A stretch of 64,000 nt of DNA from Clostridium beijerinckii (GTDB taxonomy: Bacteria > Bacillota > Clostridia > Clostridiales > Clostridiaceae). Under the pieces are notes generated by a model, which made no database searches, was not told where the DNA came from, and saw only the letters and a program-made list of their open reading frames with translations. Positions 29,353 to 37,523 of the stretch are shown one piece after another; the stretch's first letter is position 1; every line of letters begins with the position of its first letter. The stretch is from NCBI RefSeq assembly GCF_036699995.1, contig NZ_CP144906.1, positions 5,157,001 through 5,221,000 of the forward strand, in the 5' to 3' direction. Made by a program: the position numbers and the translations under genes.

Positions 29353-29535
29353 ATTAATCACCTCTTCTAAATATCAAGGCAAAAAAGACATATATCTTTT
29401 TGTACACCTAAAGTTATTACTATTATTTGTAGGGCTTAACTCTTTTATCCCGTAAAAAACTTCTACTATAGGGTAATAATAATCTTTAAGGAAATTTTGT
29501 ACCTATTTCTTAATTCTTAAAAATGCAATATTAAT

Positions 29536-29552
29536 AAACTATCTGCTATAAT
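29536..29552 (+). promoter_or_regulatory. Candidate extended -10 promoter of the AlaX gene
   Basis: TGCTATAAT (-10 at 29547-29552, with the upstream TG) lies about 100 bp before the start codon. No clear -35 is visible. A CTCAG/CTGAG inverted repeat lies in the leader. Confidence 0.4.
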
Positions 29553-29652
29553 AGTATTATTGAACTTTTCTTAGACTCAGGTTAAACAAACTATAAAAAT
29601 TATTTATAGCTGAGCCTTAGATATTATTATATTTTAGGAGGCTAATTTACAT

Positions 29653-30864
29653 ATGGAAAAATTATATTATGATAATCGATACCTTAAAGAATTTACTGCT
29701 GAAATTATTGATATAAAAGAAATTGATAATAAATTTCATGTTATATTGGATAAAACAGCATTTTTCCCAGGCGGTGGAGGTCAAAGCTGTGATATTGGAA
29801 CTCTAGAAGATCAAAGAGTTATTGATGTATACGAAAAAGAGGAAATTGTTTATCACGTGGTTGAAAAGAAGCCACTCAAAATACATAAAGTTAAATGTTC
29901 AATTGACTGGGATAGAAGACAAGATGGTATGCATCAGCATTTAGGTCAACATGTTTTATCAGGATCTTTTTTCAACCTTTTCAACGCTAATACTTTTGCT
30001 ATTCACCTAGGTTCTGATATAAGTACAGTCGATATTTATGGTGTTTTAACTGAAGAACAAGTTAGAGAAGCAGAAAGACTTGCTAACAAAGTTATAGGGG
30101 ATGCCGTACCTGTAGAATCTTTTGTTCCAACTAAAGCTGAACTTAAAAAATTATCCCTTAGACGTGCTCTTCCAAATACCGAAGAAGATATTAGAGTCGT
30201 AAAAATAGGAGATTTTGATATTAATGCTTGCTGCGGACTTCACCCTGCATCTACTCTTGATCTAAGACTTATTAAAATAAAAAAATTCGAGAAACATAAA
30301 GAAGGAACAAGAATAGAATTTCTAGCTGGCGAACGTGCCATTTCTGATTCTTTTAAGAAAGATGAATTTCAAACTTCTATATGTAGATATTTAAGTTGTA
30401 ATGAAAATGAAGCTATAAATGGTATAAAGAACTTAAATCAAAGTCTTCGCGAAGCCAATGAAACAAATAAAAATCTTAACATTTTACTAGCTAAATATCA
30501 AGTTAAGGAAATTCTTGAAAATGCAGCTAAGATAAATAATGTTAAAGTAATTAAACAGATATTTGATGGTGAAAACCTAAAGTATGTGAATAACCTTACT
30601 TCTAAGCTTATCGAAAATGAGAGCACAATAGCTCTAATGGCAGTAAAATCTGATGAAAAAGTAAATCTATTATTTGCTTGTTCCAAAGACATTAAAGATA
30701 TCAAAATGAATGAACTTTTAAAAGATGCTATATCTCTTATTGATGGAAAAGGCGGCGGGAGTCCTTTCCAAGCTCAAGGAGCAGGGAAAAACAATTCAAA
30801 TTTAGAAAGCGCAATGGACTATGCATTTAATAAAGTATCTCAAATTATAGGTGTTGCGAACTAG
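29653..30864 (+). CDS. AlaX-type alanyl-tRNA editing hydrolase (long form with DHHA1 domain)
   Basis: A free-standing editing protein that hydrolyses Ser or Gly mischarged on tRNA-Ala. 403 residues, the AlaX-L length. The N-terminal part is an AlaRS-like OB segment with FFPGGGGQ. The editing core carries the zinc site: HQHLGQH (His96, His100) and CCGLHP (Cys193 or 194 and His197). A coiled region and a C-terminal DHHA1 domain follow, with the glycine motif DGKGGGSPFQAQGAG. There is no aminoacylation domain, so it is not AlaRS. TTAGGAGG precedes the ATG. It is followed by two hairpin repeats. Confidence 0.92.
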   Translation: MEKLYYDNRYLKEFTAEIIDIKEIDNKFHVILDKTAFFPGGGGQSCDIGTLEDQRVIDVYEKEEIVYHVVEKKPLKIHKVKCSIDWDRRQDGMHQHLGQHVLSGSFFNLFNANTFAIHLGSDISTVDIYGVLTEEQVREAERLANKVIGDAVPVESFVPTKAELKKLSLRRALPNTEEDIRVVKIGDFDINACCGLHPASTLDLRLIKIKKFEKHKEGTRIEFLAGERAISDSFKKDEFQTSICRYLSCNENEAINGIKNLNQSLREANETNKNLNILLAKYQVKEILENAAKINNVKVIKQIFDGENLKYVNNLTSKLIENESTIALMAVKSDEKVNLLFACSKDIKDIKMNELLKDAISLIDGKGGGSPFQAQGAGKNNSNLESAMDYAFNKVSQIIGVAN

Positions 30865-30889
30865 GTGAAATATAAAAATACTTACAGTA

Positions 30890-31080
30890 TGAGGAAATTT
30901 TAAGTTTACTGCTAAACCTTCGAAATGGAATATGCGTTTGTTTCGGTTCTTTGAAGATTTTGCTTAAGTGTTCTAAGAGCATAAGTTGTACCCAAAGTGC
31001 TAGCCTCAAAGCACAGCTTCGAACAAGCACATTTGGAACAACTTCTACTCTAAGAATCACAATCCACCATATTGATTTCT
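30890..31080 (-). repeat. Large hairpin repeat, copy E2
   Basis: The minus strand of this segment shares its core with copy E1. AGTTGTTCCAAATG and CTTTGAGGCTAGCACTTTGG occur in the same order and spacing style, flanked by partly complementary arms built around TTCTAAGAG and CTCTAAGAA (about 30970-30985 and 31045-31055). It is more degenerate than E1. It begins 25 bp after the AlaX stop and contains no credible gene. Confidence 0.6.
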
Positions 31081-31148
31081 AATTATTTCGCACCTAGATA
31101 CCGAACCAAAATCCAAACATATAATTTTAATTGTAGTATATACCAAAA

Positions 31149-31335
31149 AGAAAGGTCATACTTTTGTGGAAGTGTTGCATTGAGTATTTAGCTGTAGATA
31201 TTTCCTTAGTAGAAGTTGTTCCATTTTTGCTTGTCACGAGCTTGCCTCGGGAGCATGCAGGAATGGTGCAATTTTTGCTATTGGAAATTCACAGCTAAAT
31301 ACTCCAGCAACCTGGAACAAATGCATGACCTTTCT
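31149..31335 (+). repeat. Large hairpin repeat, copy E3, with 11-bp terminal inverted repeats
   Basis: A 187-bp element bounded by perfect 11-bp inverted ends AGAAAGGTCAT (31149-31159) and ATGACCTTTCT (31325-31335). Inside, further arms pair: CTTTTGT with ACAAA, TGTTGC with GCAAC, and AGTATTTAGCTGT (31183-31195) with its exact complement (31291-31303). Symmetric internal loops (GGAA/CTGG, ATTG/CCA) resemble those of copy E1. It has no open frame. The pattern fits either a MITE-like element or a long folded RNA. Confidence 0.7.
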
Positions 31336-31402
31336 TTCGGTCTTTATATATAACTTGAGGTATATAGTACTTCTCAATATTTTACATTTAAGAATTTATA
31401 TA

Positions 31403-32134
31403 CTATGATATTACGAATTTATATCTTTCGCCTATAACATACTGTTTTCCTATATGTACCGGTCTATTCTTATCATCATAAATAACAGTCTTTATATAAA
31501 ACAAGGGTTCACCCTTTTGCACCATTAATAACCCAGCCTCTTCATCCATGGCTTTTGCAATTTCTATTGTGGTGCAATCATTTCCTGAGTTAGGTGAATC
31601 AGATGGATTTATATCATATTTATCTCTTAATAATTCATATAGTGAACCACTTAAATCTTCTGTTAGTAAAAAATTAAACCTCTTAAAAGAAAAATAGTTA
31701 TTTTCTAGCATTAATGGATCTCCACCTGCAAATCTAACTCTTTGAATATATATTAACTTATCATCATCATCTAGTTCTAAATCTCTCTTATCTTCTATTT
31801 TGGGCTCCATTACCTCTCTTTTAATGATTTCATTAGTTACTTTTAATCCACTAGCCTCACAGGCAGCAGTAAAACTAGATAAATATTCAATTTTCCTCTG
31901 AACTTTTGGCTTACTTACAAATGTTCCTTTTCCTTGTTTTTTTATAAGAAAACCTGACTCAACTAATTCATTTATAGCCGCACGTACTGTTATTCTACTA
32001 ACATTATATTTTTCACTTAACTCAACTTCTGTTGGAATCTTATCTCCATATTTTAATTCTCCGCTCGTTATTGAATTACGTATAATATCCGCTAATTGTT
32101 GATATAAAGGAATAATATTATCTTGTATTAGCAT
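31403..32134 (-). CDS. frlR: GntR-family (HutC/FrlR subfamily) transcriptional regulator
   Basis: A 243-residue repressor-type protein: a winged helix at residues 10-75 (PLYQQLADIIRNSI, then SRITVRAAINELVESGFL) and a UTRA ligand-binding domain in the rest (YIQRVRFAGGDPLMLENNYF, then FYIKTVIYDDKNRPVHIG). UTRA regulators bind sugar phosphates or amines. It lies directly downstream of the fructoselysine genes on the same strand, so it is probably FrlR sensing fructoselysine-6-phosphate. The start is ATG at 32134, seven bases after AAAGGAG; an upstream in-frame start at 32155 overlaps that site. Candidate operators lie at 34391 and 35590. Confidence 0.85.
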   Translation of the reverse strand: MLIQDNIIPLYQQLADIIRNSITSGELKYGDKIPTEVELSEKYNVSRITVRAAINELVESGFLIKKQGKGTFVSKPKVQRKIEYLSSFTAACEASGLKVTNEIIKREVMEPKIEDKRDLELDDDDKLIYIQRVRFAGGDPLMLENNYFSFKRFNFLLTEDLSGSLYELLRDKYDINPSDSPNSGNDCTTIEIAKAMDEEAGLLMVQKGEPLFYIKTVIYDDKNRPVHIGKQYVIGERYKFVIS

Positions 32135-32255
32135 ATAAAGACTCCTTTTAAACATCTATAATATTAACTATATACTATCACAACATTTTTGAAACTTCAA
32201 TTAATCTATTGTTATGATAATATCAATTCTTTGATTTATTAAAGTAATCTTAAAG

Positions 32256-32300
32256 CAGCTGTTGAATATTAGTCATTAAATAATCACCATTCAACAGCCA
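32256..32300 (-). terminator. Terminator between frlD and frlR
   Basis: Perfect 10-bp arms GCTGTTGAAT (32258-32267) and its complement (32289-32298) lie just after the frlD stop. Downstream on the minus strand is A/T-rich with a poor T run, so read-through into frlR is possible. Confidence 0.6.
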
Positions 32301-32312
32301 CTATACCTTTAA

Positions 32313-33155
32313 TTAATATTTTTTACCATATCCAAATGAGCCTTCTACTAGACATGTTTTAGCTGAAAATATAGCACCCTCATTTAGACTTTCTTTAATT
32401 ATAGTTTCCCTATCCAATTCATTTTCTTTAATTTTGCTTATGTAATTTACTAAGAATGCTGTTATGAATGAATCTCCTGCTCCCATTGTATCTACAGCTT
32501 CAACAAGCTGAGGCTCTTGTGCATGGAAATTAGTTCCATCATATAGCAATGCTCCCTTTTCTCCCATAGTAACTACTACTATTTCACTTCCAAGCTTATG
32601 AGCTTTCATTATTAGATTAAGCATTTCATCAGTCTTTAAATGACTACATGAGAAGAAGCTAAAATCTACTTTAGGAGCAATTCTTTCAACTTCTTCAATT
32701 GTAAAATCATCAGAGAAATCAAAAGATATTGGTATGCTTAATGCTCTTATTTTATCAAGTTCTGGCTCCGTATATCCGTATAAACCTGCATGTAATAAGT
32801 CAAAAGTTTTAATATAATCTAAATCATCTTGTGTAAGATTCAAACCATTTTCTCTTAAAACTCCACCTTCATTGCTTCCTAGAAAAACTCTATCACCATC
32901 TTCTAAAGTTACTCTTGCGCATCCATTTTCTCCATTAAAATGTCTGCACTTTGAAATATCTAATCCAATCTCATGAATTGTATTTTGAACATGTTCTGCT
33001 TCAGCATCTGATCCAAATGCTCCTAAAAATGCTGAACTTGCTCCTATTTTTTTTGCATAGGCAGCAAAGTTTAAAGCATTTCCGCCTGGATACATAGTTC
33101 TAATATGTTCATATTTATCTACAACGTTATCTCCTAACCCAATAACTTTTACCAT
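32313..33155 (-). CDS. frlD: Fructoselysine 6-kinase, PfkB family
   Basis: Phosphorylates the Amadori product fructoselysine at C6, the first intracellular step of its breakdown. 280 residues, PfkB fold. The N-terminal motif GLGDNVVDKYEHIRTMYPGGNALNFA matches FrlD in pattern (seen here in part). The C-terminal catalytic motif DTMGAGDSF contains the base Asp. The gene is 26 bp downstream of frlB, same strand, with a GGAG ribosome site. The pairing with a SIS-domain deglycase supports the assignment. An alternative would be another sugar-amine kinase such as glucoselysine kinase. Confidence 0.88.
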   Translation of the reverse strand: MVKVIGLGDNVVDKYEHIRTMYPGGNALNFAAYAKKIGASSAFLGAFGSDAEAEHVQNTIHEIGLDISKCRHFNGENGCARVTLEDGDRVFLGSNEGGVLRENGLNLTQDDLDYIKTFDLLHAGLYGYTEPELDKIRALSIPISFDFSDDFTIEEVERIAPKVDFSFFSCSHLKTDEMLNLIMKAHKLGSEIVVVTMGEKGALLYDGTNFHAQEPQLVEAVDTMGAGDSFITAFLVNYISKIKENELDRETIIKESLNEGAIFSAKTCLVEGSFGYGKKY

Positions 33156-33181
33156 ATTATCTTCTCCTATGCTAAAATATT

Positions 33182-34150
33182 TTAATATTCAACTTTTCCC
33201 ATATACCTTCTAGTATCTAAATCATGGTTTCTTATTTTTGCTAATTCTCCTCTATACACACATAAAATGCTATAGAATACTATAGGATTAAAAAATTCAA
33301 CTACTGAACTATCAATTACACTGATTCCAAGTTCCTTACAATCCACAACTTCAACTTTTGCACCATATTTATTTAAGAATTTAAGTGCTCTTTCATCTAA
33401 TTCTCTAGTTCTACCTTCATTCATTAATAATAAATATAATGTTTCTTTATCAGTTACTTCAAATGGTCCATGGAAATATTCCCCTGAGTGAACTGCTGAT
33501 GCATTCATCCATTGCATTTCCATTAGTGAACATATTGAGAATCCATAAGCATGACCATATGATGCCCCGCTTCCTAATACATATGTTATTGGCTCATCTT
33601 TATATTTTTCTGCATATCTCTTTGCTCTTTCTGCAACTAAGCCTTGACCCCTTTTTACAACATCATTTACGATCTTTAAACCTTCCATAAATTTATTATA
33701 CCCTTCATAAATTTCTGTTTGATTTAATATTTCAACTGCTATATTTAGAATTATTGCCATTGGATTATCTTCTACGCTTGTATCATTTCCCCATTCGTAA
33801 AGGATATTATAATCCGCATACTTAATTAAATCTGCATTCTTATTATGCGTTAATGTTATAGTTGCTGCACCTTTCTCTTTAGCTACTTTAGCTGCTTCAA
33901 CCGTTTCAGGCGTATTTCCACCATGTGAGCATACTATTACTACCGAACTTTTTCCTAATGATTTTGGTGTCGCATGTACAAATTCATTGCTCGTATATGA
34001 TAAAGCCCTTAATTCTCTTGCTTCACTTTGTAAAAAATATTGTGATGCATACATATCTACTAAAGACCCACCACATGCTACTAAGAACACTTCCTTTATT
34101 CCGTCTTCCTTACTTGATCTAATTTTCCCTACGATTTCTCTAATATTCAT
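33182..34150 (-). CDS. frlB: Fructoselysine-6-phosphate deglycase, SIS domain
   Basis: Splits fructoselysine-6-phosphate to glucose-6-phosphate and lysine, letting the cell use glycated food or decaying protein. 322 residues, related to the isomerase half of GlmS, with two SIS domains. Visible sites are VACGGSLVDMYASQYFLQSE near the N-terminus, the phosphate-binding VIVCSHGGNTPETVEAAK, and YVLGSGASYGHAYGFSIC in the second SIS domain. There is no glutaminase domain. An AGGAGG ribosome site precedes the ATG. It forms an operon with frlD and probably frlR, behind a promoter with an operator-like palindrome. A close alternative is a glucoselysine-type deglycase. Confidence 0.88.
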   Translation of the reverse strand: MNIREIVGKIRSSKEDGIKEVFLVACGGSLVDMYASQYFLQSEARELRALSYTSNEFVHATPKSLGKSSVVIVCSHGGNTPETVEAAKVAKEKGAATITLTHNKNADLIKYADYNILYEWGNDTSVEDNPMAIILNIAVEILNQTEIYEGYNKFMEGLKIVNDVVKRGQGLVAERAKRYAEKYKDEPITYVLGSGASYGHAYGFSICSLMEMQWMNASAVHSGEYFHGPFEVTDKETLYLLLMNEGRTRELDERALKFLNKYGAKVEVVDCKELGISVIDSSVVEFFNPIVFYSILCVYRGELAKIRNHDLDTRRYMGKVEY

Positions 34151-34390
34151 TGTTATTCCTCCTATATATTTATAATCTCATTCTACGAATTTATATTTTT
34201 TACATTGTCAAATGCTTACGATCATTAACCCAAATAGTAATGTATAAGCATATAGCATTTTTACTTTTTTAATAAGTACATTACTTACTGTAACTAATAA
34301 GCGATTTATCTCTTTTTACCTTGCGTAACTGTATCATAATAACGTTGCTAGTAATCTTGGAATAAATATTTTTCTTAATCGAACTTATAA

Positions 34391-34425
34391 ATACGTATTA
34401 TAACGTATTATATAATGTTATGCAA
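34391..34425 (-). promoter_or_regulatory. Promoter and candidate FrlR operator of frlBD
   Basis: On the minus strand, TTGCAT (34420-34425) and TATAAT (34397-34402) are separated by 17 bases. The palindrome ATACGTAT (34391-34398) overlaps the -10, with a second ACGTATTA copy at 34404-34411. The same TAATACGTATTA core occurs upstream of the neighbouring binding-protein gene. The rest of 34151-34649 is AT-rich leader with no gene. Confidence 0.6.
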
Positions 34426-34580
34426 CTTATTTTGAACTTAAATAGTAAGTATATATTTTCTGCTTAAACAGTGTAATTTGCTAGAAATATTATTCGTCAA
34501 TTATTTGAGCCTATTATATAGATACTTTTTCTCGAACCTGATTGACCTATTACAAAAGCTTCTCCCTTTAAAATATAAAA

Positions 34581-34620
34581 TTATTGATGTAAGGTATCAA
34601 TAATTTCCTTACACCAATAA
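34581..34620 (-). terminator. Terminator of the orphan binding-protein gene
   Basis: Arms TTATTGATGTAAGG (34581-34594) and CCTTACACCAATAA (34607-34620) pair with one G-T wobble. On the minus strand it is followed by TTTTATATTTT. Confidence 0.75.
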
Positions 34621-34649
34621 TTATGTAAATAATCAAACTTTATTCGGAC

Positions 34650-35483
34650 CTAATCCATTAACTTATTTGCTTCTACAACAAATTCATCAATTTTTCCTTC
34701 ATCCTTTAATCTTTTTATTGTTTTGTTGATTTCTGTTTGCAATTCAGTCGAACCTTTTCTCATTGCTATCGCTGCTCCATCTTCTTGCGCCTCAATAGTT
34801 ACAGAAGTCAATTCTATATCATTGTTTTTATCGCAATTAAATTTAGCCACTGGTGAATCAAGTAATATTGCATCAACCTTTTTGTTCTTTAAATCAAGTA
34901 CTAAGTCAGTAGCTTTTCCTAATCCTTTCACTTCCGCACTTGGTAAGTTATCTTTTACTAAGCCTTCTTGAACTGATCCCTTTTGAACCCCAATTTTCTT
35001 ATTTTTCAAATCATCCATTGATTTTATTGAATCCGCTTCACCTTTTCTTACTATAAATATATTTTTCTCTTTATTGTATATATCTGAAAAATCAGCATTT
35101 TCTCTTCTTTCATCAGTTGGATTCATTGCAGCAAATACTAAATCGGATTTTCCTGCCTGAAGCGATACAAGAAGTCCATCAAAATCCATATCCTTAATTT
35201 CAAGCTCTACACCTAAATCTTTAGCAACTTCTTTTGCAATACTTACATCAATACCTACAATTTGATCCTTACCATCTATTTCTTTGTGAAATTCATATGG
35301 TGGGTAATCGGCACTCGTTCCAACTACAATTTTGCCTTTTGATTTTATATCACTTAATGATGATGACTTAACATCTGAATTTTTGCTAGAACTATTAGTG
35401 TTACTACTACATCCTATAATTCCAACTGCTATACTGCTAATTGCCACAACTACTATTAATTTTTTTAATAAAAATTTTTTCAT
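34650..35483 (-). CDS. Substrate-binding lipoprotein next to the frl genes (no permease nearby)
   Basis: A 277-residue SBP_bac_3-type lipoprotein: signal with lipobox IIGC (Cys25), then GTSADYPPYEF, VGIDVSIAKEVA and NADFSDIYN. It is clearly a paralogue of the binding protein at 11846-12682, sharing long identical stretches. No permease or ATPase gene accompanies it here, so it may use the transporter at 9746-11114 or another one. It lies upstream of frlB, with a terminator between, and shares an operator-like palindrome with it; I infer it binds fructoselysine or lysine-like ligands. The ribosome site is GGGGGA. Binding-protein family is firm; ligand is inference. Confidence 0.88.
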   Translation of the reverse strand: MKKFLLKKLIVVVAISSIAVGIIGCSSNTNSSSKNSDVKSSSLSDIKSKGKIVVGTSADYPPYEFHKEIDGKDQIVGIDVSIAKEVAKDLGVELEIKDMDFDGLLVSLQAGKSDLVFAAMNPTDERRENADFSDIYNKEKNIFIVRKGEADSIKSMDDLKNKKIGVQKGSVQEGLVKDNLPSAEVKGLGKATDLVLDLKNKKVDAILLDSPVAKFNCDKNNDIELTSVTIEAQEDGAAIAMRKGSTELQTEINKTIKRLKDEGKIDEFVVEANKLMD

Positions 35484-35543
35484 ATATTGTCCCCCTTTAA
35501 ATTTTATCGAAGTATTATTCTTTAGTATTTTGCTACTAATTGA

Positions 35544-35603
35544 ATAATATTGCTATAAAGCAAAAATGTCAATACATTATAATGATGTTTTAATACGTAT
35601 TAA
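35544..35603 (-). promoter_or_regulatory. Promoter of the orphan binding protein with upstream palindrome
   Basis: On the minus strand, TTGACA (35567-35572) and TATTAT (35544-35549) are 17 bases apart. A perfect 14-bp palindrome TTAATACGTATTAA (35590-35603) lies about 18 bp upstream of the -35. It shares its ACGTATTA core with the frlB promoter. Confidence 0.6.
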
Positions 35604-35663
35604 TAAGTAATAGTATTTTTTATTCCTATTACTTTTTCTACAATCATTAAACAGATACTCAAA

Positions 35664-35700
35664 TCAAGAACAAAAGTGGCTGCGCCACGCTCTTTCTTGA
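35664..35700 (-). terminator. Terminator-like hairpin downstream of the IS110 transposase
   Basis: TCAAGAA (35664-35670) and GTGGC pair with GCCAC and TTCTTGA (35694-35700). A second small hairpin ACTAGCCTA/TAGGCTAGT lies at 35830-35850, close to the transposase stop. These are the only features of the 35484-35880 gap besides the promoter; one may mark the element edge. Confidence 0.4.
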
Positions 35701-35880
35701 TACCATTTTTTACAGGCGAATATCCTTATAACCATTGATATCACTCACTTTCAAAATCAAAAAATTCTATACTTTCCTACGAAAATTAAATTCACAGCAC
35801 TTTCTCTAAATTTGACAATAGGAAACTAAACTAGCCTATTTTAGGCTAGTCCAAGCCTTATATTAAATTATTTGTTTCTT

Positions 35881-36180
35881 TTACTTATTGATTTTTTCTA
35901 TATTATAGCCTTTTGACTTTAGAATTTTTATCATACTTTCTTCTCTTTTTTCTCTAAGTTTATCTAAATAAATAGTACCATATTCTATATAGTTTTTTCT
36001 TTCCTTTAACAATTGATAGCATATTCTTAACATTAAACTTGCTAATGCTATTGTGGCTTTTTTCTTTCCCATTCTTTTCACCCATCGCTTATAGCATATT
36101 GATAATCTAGTATCCTTACTCATGCTTGCTGCCCAAGCACATTCACACATTACACTTTTTAATGCTTTATCTCCATTCAT
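35881..36180 (-). CDS. IS110 transposase, C-terminal fragment
   Basis: The 99-residue continuation of the transposase in the -1 frame relative to the N-terminal part. It starts MNGDKALKSVMCECAWAA, which matches the segment that normally follows the GLSPG-SAGK motif, and runs through the usual MGKKKATIALASLMLRICYQLL helix to the family's C-terminal tail. Its ATG overlaps the upstream stop (ATGA). Alone it lacks the DEDD site and most of the Tnp domain, so it is not functional by itself. It is either a product of frameshift damage or the second half of a protein made by slippage at the A9 run. Confidence 0.8.
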   Translation of the reverse strand: MNGDKALKSVMCECAWAASMSKDTRLSICYKRWVKRMGKKKATIALASLMLRICYQLLKERKNYIEYGTIYLDKLREKREESMIKILKSKGYNIEKINK

Positions 36181-37121
36181 TGTTTTACTTCTTTTTTTTT
36201 ACCTGCGCTTTCACAATTTCCAGGACTTAGGCCTGCCCATGATGTTAGATGCTTATCTGTTGGGAAATAACTCATATCAGTTCCAATCTCTGCTATTATT
36301 ACTGATGCTGCATTCTTGTTTATACCTGGTATAGTATCTATTATCTCTACTTCTTCAAAATATGGCTCTATATATTCACCTATTTCTTTTTCTATATGGA
36401 CTACTTGTTCTTCTAAAAACCTAATGTGATCATAGCTGTATTTTATCATTGTCAAATGATGGTTTCTTATTTTTCCGTTTACAGCCTCTTTTATTTCTCC
36501 TAGTTTCTTTCTTATACTTGCTTTACCTCTACCATTTGATATCTCAATTAAGTCTGTCATTCTAATTTCTTCTTGATTAATGATTTTATTTAATATTTTT
36601 CGTCCTGTATCTCCAAATATATCTGAAATATAACTTGAAATCTTTATATTACAATCCTCTAGAATTTTATGAATCCTATTCTTCTCTCTATTAAGTTCGT
36701 ATAGTATTTTCTTCCTATATCTTGTTATATCTCTAAGATCTCTTATATGTGCATCTGGTACAAAACTCTTATTAATTAATCCACTTCTCAATAATTGAGC
36801 TATCCATTCTGCGTCTTTCACGTCGGTCTTTCTTCCTGGAAGATTCTTTATATGTCTAGCATTTGCAAGTATAATTTCAAAATCACCTGATTCTAATACA
36901 TTCCAGACAGGCTTCCAGTATACGCCTGTGCTTTCCATTGCTACTTGCGTACAGCCTCTTTCTTCAATCCAATCTAAAAGTTTTAACAAATCTGTAGTCG
37001 TAGTATTAAATGTCTCTATTTCCTTTTCCGGTTTTTTCTTTAAATCACCCTTTAAAACACATACTACTACTGTTCTTTCGTGCACATCTATACCTGCACA
37101 CCTTTCAATTATTGCTTCCAT
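36177..37121 (-). CDS. IS110 transposase, N-terminal and catalytic part
   Basis: RuvC-like DEDD recombinase of the IS110 family. The N-terminal domain shows GIDVHE (first Asp), AMESTGVYW (Glu) and KTDVKDAEW (the two later Asp). A coiled-coil linker follows, then the Tnp domain with IIDTIPGINKNAA and SWAGLSPGNCESAGKKK, where the Ser of SAGK is the expected catalytic Ser. Translation stops right after, in EVKQ, because of the reading frame at an A9 run (36192-36200). Shifting by -1 gives KKRSKT and joins the C-terminal fragment smoothly. The start is ATG at 37121, after GGAGAAGG; an ATG five codons upstream overlaps that site. Confidence 0.85.
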   Translation of the reverse strand: MEAIIERCAGIDVHERTVVVCVLKGDLKKKPEKEIETFNTTTTDLLKLLDWIEERGCTQVAMESTGVYWKPVWNVLESGDFEIILANARHIKNLPGRKTDVKDAEWIAQLLRSGLINKSFVPDAHIRDLRDITRYRKKILYELNREKNRIHKILEDCNIKISSYISDIFGDTGRKILNKIINQEEIRMTDLIEISNGRGKASIRKKLGEIKEAVNGKIRNHHLTMIKYSYDHIRFLEEQVVHIEKEIGEYIEPYFEEVEIIDTIPGINKNAASVIIAEIGTDMSYFPTDKHLTSWAGLSPGNCESAGKKKEVKQ

Positions 37122-37149
37122 TCCTACCTTCTCCATAATAAATTCAGTG

Positions 37150-37310
37150 AGTTCAACAGTAATTACTTATCAAAAAAAAATTTCCTACACGTGCTCTAGA
37201 CACAATACTTTGTGCTCAAAATTACCGTAGCCAGTTTCCTAAAAGGAGTTCTTGCTACCAGAAAGTACAACGGCTTACTTCCTCACCTTTCTATATTATT
37301 GACAAGGTTA
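37150..37310 (-). ncRNA. Candidate IS110 bridge RNA
   Basis: IS110 elements are known to encode a structured bridge RNA in the noncoding end upstream of the transposase. Here the minus strand shows a hairpin closed by GTAGC (37258-37254) and GCTAC (37231-37227) with a roughly 22-base loop, as expected for an RNA guide loop. A second hairpin CACAA/TTGTG lies at 37201-37214. A G/A-rich segment with GGTGAGGAAG precedes them. I cannot define the target- and donor-binding strands without the element ends. Confidence 0.45.
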
Positions 37311-37391
37311 TCCATTTGTTAACAGAAACCACTTAATTTTCATTATACTTTGTGAAGGCTTTGCCTTCATGGGCGGTTCCTAAACAATAAA

Positions 37392-37436
37392 AAATAGTTA
37401 ACAACATGAAAAATAAATCATTATTGTTAACTATTT
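37392..37436 (-). terminator. Terminator of the copZ gene
   Basis: Perfect 13-bp arms AAATAGTTAACAA (37392-37404) and its complement (37424-37436) are followed on the minus strand by TTTTATTG. It lies about 90 bp past copZ, between it and the IS element. The rest of 37137-37523 belongs to the IS110 leader. Confidence 0.75.
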
Positions 37437-37523
37437 ATAAGAACTGTTTAATTTATTCTTTTAATTCCTTAAATCCAGAAACTTTGCATTTACCCAAATT
37501 TATTAAAGGAATATTGTGTACTT

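Larger units (their letters stand above)
35881..37310 (-). mobile_element. IS110-family insertion element
   Basis: The element comprises a DEDD transposase split into two overlapping frames, plus about 190 bp of upstream noncoding DNA that could encode a guide RNA. IS110 elements lack long inverted ends, so the borders cannot be set from one copy; the given limits cover only what I can attribute. It sits between the copper genes' terminator (37392-37436) and the promoter of the orphan binding protein. No target duplication is expected for this family. Confidence 0.75.

Noticed and set aside
36177..36180. Two separate functional transposition genes
   Set aside because: The two frames together make exactly one IS110 transposase; neither half alone has the complete family architecture.
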